Assembly: GCA_022496205.1 (NCBI GenBank) | Contig: WTXD01000005.1 | Location: forward strand, 310,001-374,000 | DNA length: 64,000 nt | Origin: Gloeopeniophorella convolvens | Taxonomy: Eukaryota > Basidiomycota > Agaricomycetes > Russulales | Direction of reading: 5' to 3' | In this document: in pieces, positions 58,966 to 64,000 of the stretch | Position numbering within the stretch: the stretch's first letter is position 1 | Layout of the letters: the number at the start of each line of letters is the position of its first letter | The notes under the pieces: generated by a model | Databases searched by the model: none | What the model was told of the DNA's origin: nothing | What the model saw: the letters and a program-made list of their open reading frames with translations, nothing else | Program-made: the position numbers and the translations under genes

Positions 58966-60811
58966 ATGCCGCCCGCAGAGCTAGCAGCGGCCACAGTCAA
59001 GACAGCAAAGCAAAGCGGCAAGAGCGCCTCAAGTCGCGCTTCCGCGACCGCGGCGGGTGCGTCCGCAACCTCATTACAATAGAACTATGTGTTGTTGAGC
59101 GATGGTAGCATCTTCAAGCCCGAGGAGGGCAACGTACTCGCCGACATCCTCCTTGCGCGAAGCGTAACCGGCGAGTCGCCCTCGAAGGCCCCGCGCGGGC
59201 GCAAGTCTGTCGCGGCCGCGACGAGGACCCCCGGCAAGCCGCGTGCATCGCTCGCCGCGTCGAAGGCGAAGTCCAAGACTCCGCGTCCACGGAAGTCCAC
59301 TGCGGCCTCGCGCGTTGCGGACAGTACAACCACGCCGGCCAAGCCCAAGCGGCGGCGCAGCACGCTCAAGAAGGCGAAGGCGGGAGATAAGGACGGGAAC
59401 GAGGACGAGAATGGGAACGAGGGTACGCCCGTCTGTCTGCACGTGCTAGCTCACACCCGACTAATTGTGACCACCTGCCATACGGTGTTGTTACCTTCCG
59501 ACGATATCGCAGACATGCGCACGGACGCGGAGACGAGAGACTCTGCTGCCCCCGCACGCCCTTCGCGTGCACGCCGGCCCTTCGCTGAGCAACTCGCAGA
59601 TGCCAGTACGCCGTACCCACATCTCATATCTCTCGCACCTGCTCACACCCACCTTCTCACGTCAGTCAACGCAGCCAAGGACCCCGCTACACCGAGCGCA
59701 AAGGCCCTCGGAAAACGCAAAGCTCCTGCGGCGCCGCCTGCGCGCTACACGGAGGAGCTCGAGCCCGATGCGGATACGGAGCCACACATCCCGACGCAAA
59801 TGTCGCCCGTCGCGCGCGCTGTAGAGAAGCAGCGGCTCGAACGGCTGCGCATACAGGCGGACGGGGACGGGGGCGAGTCGGATGTTCCGCTGGCTGCGAA
59901 ACTTGTGGGCACAGATCAGACGCCAGCCACCAAACGGACCCGCGCTGCCGAAGTGGACGAAGAGGAGGATCCACCACCGCCGAAAAAGCGCGCCACGAAA
60001 GCAAAAGCGAAGACAAAAGAAAGTGCGCCTGCGAAGAAGCGTACGACCAAAAAGTCCGCAGGGAAGGGCGGCGCAGCGGACACCGGCACATCTTCGAAGA
60101 CTACGGCGGTCCCGGACCCTCCCAAAGCCAAACCCACACGGAAGGGTGCTTCAAAGGCGAAGGCGAAGGCAAAAGCAGACGATAATGGCGACGGTGAAGC
60201 ACCAGCACCCGAGCCACGGAAAGCGAAACGCAAAGCCGCAGCGGCACCTGCGCCCGAGTCACCGCCAAAGCGCGTCCGCATTGACGCGCCGCAGGAGGAC
60301 GAGCCTTCCACGCCTCCGCGAGAACAGAAGGGCAAGGAACGCAGCACGAAGATTGTCATTGCAACCGTGGATGAAGACGAACCTGCACCCCCTGCAAAGA
60401 AACGGCGGCAAGCGGACCCCAAGTGCGTTGCGCACGTCCTTGGCTTGTGCATAGTGCCGATGTTATGACTCTAGCCGCGGGAAGGAGAACGCATTGTCCA
60501 AGTCTGCTCGCGAGGCGCCTGTGGCGGCGTCGGACGGGGTGCGTACTTTTGTTCACTTCTCTTCGGAATACATAGATTCTAAGTTCCGAGCTTTGCAGCC
60601 ACTGCCGTCTCCCGTGAAGCCCATGCGCAAGCGTGCCTCCAAGACACGCACCGCTGCAGGGACGAAGTCTGCACCGAAGGCCAGGGCGAGTGCAAAGCTG
60701 CCCTCGCGCGGGCCGCCTCCTGCGGTGTTGCGGCGCATCAAGCTGAACGCGCGTGCGCTGCCTGCGTTGGGCGAGATTGACGATGACGACCCAATCGACT
60801 TCCTGCGCTGA
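58966..60811 (+). CDS. Lys/Ala/Pro-rich basic protein, probably nuclear
   Basis: No known enzymatic domain. The body (59083-60811) contains LSDGSIFKPEEGNVLADILLARSVTGESP and then long basic low-complexity runs (SKAKSKTPRPRKST, PKRRRSTLKKAKAG, KKRATKAKAKTK, KGASKAKAKAKADD) with acidic patches. Short Lys/Arg clusters suit nuclear localisation and chromatin binding, as in histone H1-like tails. Introns lie near 59425-59509 and at 60422-60474 (GTGCGT donor). After the second, NRGKENALSKSAREA is followed by a conserved-looking C-terminus ending LNARALPALGEIDDDDPIDFLR. Upstream, an in-frame Ala/Ser-rich frame with ATG (MPPAELAAATVKTAKQSG) ends at a TAG (59080-59082) exactly where the body begins. 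That TAG could be an intron acceptor whose donor I cannot place, or a true nonsense change. The start is therefore uncertain. Confidence 0.6.
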
Positions 60812-61167
60812 GTCATGGCCATACCTGAGATCTGCAATGCTGAAGAGTGCTTATTTGTTGCGAATAGACTGTGTACCGCATCTTCCCCAACCTGTCCCAG
60901 ATATCAATCACCCACTGAATTCGTCACCACATCGTTATCATCCCATGTCGCAGTATTTTCCTTGCAATATACGTTTTGTCTGTTTCTGTTTCTGGTTCGA
61001 CTTTGGGGTCGGAAGGTGTTAGCTGTGAGATACGTCGTACAATTGCCGTGCGTGCAGGCGTGCACGGTACAAGATGCTCTGCTCTATAAACTTCGTGGTC
61101 TAACTTCGCCTGCCGGACTGAACGGCCTTGGCCGCTTCTATCTCCTTCGCTTTCGCTATGCAGATGG
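60812..61167. other. 3'-3' intergenic region
   Basis: Convergent 3' ends of the lysine-rich gene and the PP28 gene. It contains T-rich tracts (60955-61005) consistent with transcript ends. No gene is seen. Confidence 0.4.
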
Positions 61168-62071
61168 TCAGCTCACTGTAAACATTGAGACAGATGGGTG
61201 CGCACCATCAGTTTCTGCCTTCCGCTTCGCCTGTGCCGCCTCACGCTCGGCGCGGATCTTCGCAAGACGCGAAAGGTCTGCCTTGGCTTGATCGGTCTTG
61301 CCTTGCACATGCAGCTATACAACAGACGTGAGCAGACTGACCACACAACAATTTGGCAGGGTATTGTGACCTTCCAATAACGATCCTTTGCTTCTTGCTT
61401 CTCCTTCTGCTCCCTGCATCCCAGAGCAGTTAGCGGGAGCCGCAATAACAGAATAAATGAATACACTTACCGCTCACGCCGCGACAGCTCGCGCGGTGCG
61501 CTCAGATCCGAGATGGTCAACTTCTTTGCAGCACGATTCGGGTTGATGAGTAGATCATCTTCCGCATTGGTCCCGCCTTCTTCCCCGGCTGCCTGTGGTT
61601 CTTCACCGGGGTTCTTGGCAGCAGCCTGCTTGCGCTTGAGCTCTCTGCGCTCCGCGCGCGAAAGCTCGGGCTTGGCCTCTCCCTCTTCTCCCTCCTCTTC
61701 CTCTTCTTCTTCGTCATCATCTTCCTCCTCTTCCTCCTCTTCGTCGTCGTCTTCATCCTCATCGTCGTCGGCTTCCCCCGCACGACGGCCGCTACAAGGA
61801 CGTGCATGAGCGACAAGCCAACACTGACAAACAATATTGCTCACCGCTTGTCTGTGCTCACAGCAGTACCGTTCTCATCAAGCGTAAGGTTTCGGCTGCA
61901 CAGATAGAAGGGAGCTGTCAAACCCGCTGTGTAGATAATAGTCCAGACGCCACGCACCTGAAGCTTCTTCCACCGCCGCGCTTTGCCTTGTACTTTCCTG
62001 GTACTTCATCAGCGTCCAGGCTTCGCATGGGTGGCGGGCGTGAAGAATAACGTACCAGAACCTCTGGCCAT
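61168..62071 (-). CDS. PDAP1: Casein-kinase substrate phosphoprotein PP28 (PDAP1/HASPP28 family)
   Basis: Small conserved eukaryotic phosphoprotein, thought to bind RNA or act in growth signalling; the exact role is unclear. Six exons (62056-62071, 61958-61997, 61845-61895, 61471-61791, 61371-61413, 61168-61314) join in frame to 205 aa. The start MARGSGKYKAKRGGGRSF is the family N-terminus (basic, GKYK). A strongly acidic Asp/Glu stretch (about 35 residues, from the low-complexity DNA at 61685-61770) precedes the PP28 domain: [85 protein letters not shown]. No damage. It shares a 249-bp divergent promoter with the NDUFA6 gene. Confidence 0.93.
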
Positions 62072-62320
62072 CGCTGTAGATCGAAGAGCAGTAAGAGATA
62101 CGATACGAGTCAGATCAGAGATGAGATTTGCGGGACCCGCTTAACCGCATGCATCGCGGCTCCGGCCGGGCGACCCCAAAGCGGGCGCCGGAGCCGGGAG
62201 GCGCCCGGGAGATTCCGGGGAGCGGGAAAGGGTTTTGGTTGCACGCTCGCCGACGTCGCGTTCAAGTCCGTACACACATACACCTTCCTTCCGTCCAGTG
62301 GCCTGTCGACGACAGCGACG
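62072..62320. promoter_or_regulatory. Bidirectional promoter, PP28 and NDUFA6
   Basis: Only 249 bp separate two divergent start codons, so both promoters must lie here. GC-rich blocks (62155-62245) are present without an evident TATA box, as is usual for housekeeping genes. Confidence 0.6.
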
Positions 62321-62843
62321 ATGACCACCATTCCAACGCGCCTCGCTCGCACAGCAACATCATCCACCAGCCGCGTTGAGCAGCGCAAGCGCGTGCTCGA
62401 CTTGTACCGTGACTGGATGCGTGGTGTGCGTGCTGTTCCTCGCCCCCCTCTCCCACGACTTGCACTGACCCCACTTCACAGGCCCCGGAGATCTGCACGC
62501 TGTACGCGCTCGACGTCCCGGCCTCCACAGTGCGCGCAGTCATCCGCCAGCGCTTCGAGCACAATCGCTACGTGTCCGACCCCAAGACGATCGACATTCT
62601 CCTTCACAAGAGCCGGCAAGAATACCAGGAGTCGATGAATTTCTGGAAGCAGGAGCCGCACGTGCTGGGCCTGCTCTTGACTTCACGCGAGCGCCCGCAC
62701 AGGACGTTCTTGCAGAAGTTCTACGAGGGTGCGTGCCGCGCTGCCGGTGGCCCAGCGAATGCATTCGGTGTGCTGACGTGCATGTGCGTGGCGCAGGGAG
62801 GGATGAGGATGCTGTTCTTCCTGCGTCCCCGTCCAACGTGTAA
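62321..62843 (+). CDS. NDUFA6: Complex I LYR-motif accessory subunit NDUFA6 (B14)
   Basis: LYR protein of mitochondrial NADH:ubiquinone oxidoreductase that docks the acyl carrier protein in the matrix arm. Three exons (62321-62425, 62482-62728, 62797-62843) join in frame to 132 aa. The sequence MTTIPTRLARTATSST is followed by the LYR motif in RVLDLYRDWMRGAPEICTLYALDV. Next comes VRAVIRQRFEHNRYVSDPKTIDILLHKSRQEYQESMNFWKQEPHVLGLL, and the family's end RTFLQKFYEGRDEDAVL. The residues F-x-x-N-R-Y and the FWKQ block are typical. Length is normal and there is no damage. Confidence 0.95.
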
Positions 62844-63080
62844 TTTCTTCTGCATTTGTATAAATATTTTTTTAGACATCAACTCGGGGTTGACAAGTGC
62901 CGATCGTGAACCCTGTGTGTTCGGGTAGTTTTTTTCTCTCGTTTCTTTTCTCTGTCAGTACGCTAGGGCAGGGGTGTGAGCAAAATCCTGGGTGTTAATG
63001 GACGGTCGGGGCGTAGAGATGGACGTCTATCCGGTAAGCCTGTTCTCGTCCGCCTCCTTCCCCAACAAGATGATACGCTG

Positions 63081-63150
63081 CCGCCCCAGTCATAGCTAAA
63101 GGCTTTGATGAACGGCATACAGCATACAGCCAAACATTATGCACCACTGA
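63081..63150 (+). repeat. Diverged direct repeat, copy 1
   Basis: CCGCCCCAGTCATAGCT ... CAGCATACAGCC ... ATGCACCACTGA matches 63356-63425 over nearly its whole length with scattered differences. The copies lie 275 bp apart in the same orientation. Confidence 0.75.
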
Positions 63151-63355
63151 CCTTGCTCTCCGCTTCAATCGTTCTGAGAAGAATCCTCGATGTTTACGCT
63201 CTATCCCTTCTCCCAGGTTTGACTCGAAGTGCACCCAAGTTCCTTCAAACAGTTTGACCCGGTTACTTCCCCGAAGAACGTAGAATGATGGTAGTTTGGC
63301 CATGTTGTACGGGTGAGTGCACTTCCAGGCGCACTTATTATAAGATGAGACCACG

Positions 63356-63425
63356 CCGCCCCAGTCTTAGCTATGAGCTTTGAAGATCGGTTTCAGCATA
63401 CAGCCAATTACATATGCACCACTGA
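63356..63425 (+). repeat. Diverged direct repeat, copy 2
   Basis: CCGCCCCAGTCTTAGCT ... CAGCATACAGCC ... ATGCACCACTGA; see copy 1. It could be a local duplication or two fragments of a dispersed element. Confidence 0.75.
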
Positions 63426-63915
63426 TTCTTTCCCTTTTTCACCTTGTCTTTTGTGTGCATCGGTTCGAGTCGCTGACTGATGTCTCCATTCCAGATAAAT
63501 ATTCCAGGTGGCCGGCACCCCTTAATCCGTTCTCCGGCTCTGCTAGGATACTACAGTACAACTACGACCTATCGCGTAGACTATCATAGTTTTTTACAAT
63601 GACACATACGAAGACGCCGGTTGGCCGGCTGTGGCTGGCCTCAGACGAGGCAGTTGTGGCAGCGCGGCATCATAGCTTTGAGACTTGAGTGACCCGACTT
63701 AGTCGGTTCTTGTCTCTGACGCACATGCAGCTCCGCTGCAACTCTGCTCCGTCTCTCTACTAACCGCATCGTCTGATTCAGGTTGAGCAACTATTGACGC
63801 TCTCACTCTTGCGTCTTGCCCTTGGACACCTGGAATTGTTGACACGACGCGCGCTTGTCCGCTAAGGGCCCAACTAACCTCTGCTCGGTTCAACCTGTGG
63901 ACCTCTGCCCTCGCC

Positions 63916-64000
63916 ATGTCCAAATTTCGTGCCATGGCCCTCAAGGCCGACGGTAACAGCCCCTCGCTGGTCGCCTCAACGTCCTCTGTCACCCTCGAGG
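63916..64000 (+). CDS. Possible 5' end of a gene cut by the window edge
   Basis: A plus-strand frame opens at 63916 (MSKFRAMALKADGNS...) and runs off the window with codon use like a coding start. It is too short to identify, and a competing minus-strand frame (63699-63992) covers the same bases. Partial, weak call. Confidence 0.25.
   Translation, partial: MSKFRAMALKADGNSPSLVASTSSVTLE

Larger units (their letters stand above)
62844..63915. other. Intergenic with a diverged direct repeat
   Basis: No gene is supported. T-rich sequence after 62860 marks the NDUFA6 3' end. Two related copies of a ~70-bp segment lie at 63081-63150 and 63356-63425 (listed separately). The final part may be the promoter of a gene starting near 63916. 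Confidence 0.45.

Noticed and set aside
63460..63475. GGTTCGAGTC resembling a tRNA T-arm
   Set aside because: No matching acceptor stem, D-arm or anticodon arm could be placed around it.

Overview
The window is nuclear DNA of a filamentous basidiomycete, most likely an Agaricomycete and perhaps a polypore. The evidence is GC-rich genes cut by many introns of about 50-65 nt with GTGCGT/GTGAGT/GTACGT donors, CTGAC-type branch sites and CAG/TAG acceptors. It carries aryl-alcohol-oxidase-like GMC enzymes, F-box/LRR genes, a secreted Ser/Asn-rich protein and a NACHT-ankyrin STAND receptor. I saw no operons, CRISPR arrays, tRNAs, rRNAs or convincing transposases.

Left part (0.3-21.6 kb): an RNA polymerase I A49 subunit gene (-); a secreted GMC oxidoreductase (+); about 4.7 kb without a recognisable gene; a 14-exon seven-span membrane protein (+); a second, non-secreted GMC oxidoreductase with 16 exons (+); a kelch-repeat protein (-); and a UbiA-type prenyltransferase (+). 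Next come about 7 kb (21.6-28.8 kb) with no gene I can support.

Middle (28.8-50.4 kb): the secreted Ser/Asn-rich protein (+), an F-box/LRR gene broken in three places (+), the GPI ethanolamine-phosphate transferase Mcd4 (-), an unrecognised Pro-rich protein (+), a RING-containing SNF2 ATPase of the Rad5/Uls1 type (+), the membrane nuclease Lcl3 (-), an intact F-box protein (-), and the diflavin reductase Tah18 (+).

Right part (50.7-64 kb): a STAND/NLR-like gene with an N-terminal helical domain, NACHT and ankyrin repeats (-); an unresolved short region; a DUF1365 protein (-); a Lys/Ala/Pro-rich probable nuclear protein (+); the PP28/PDAP1 homologue (-); and, from a shared 249-bp divergent promoter, the LYR complex I subunit NDUFA6 (+). 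A gene may begin at the right edge.

The genes are mostly unrelated housekeeping functions (Pol I transcription, GPI anchors, cytosolic Fe-S assembly, complex I) interspersed with lineage-variable families (GMC, F-box, NLR, secreted proteins). The most important cross-cutting observation is that about ten genes, including essential ones (A49, Mcd4, Tah18), have reading frames broken at single points. Each break is repaired by adding one base, often in a short homopolymer. This looks like residual deletion errors of a long-read assembly, and those gene models must not be called pseudogenes on this sequence alone.
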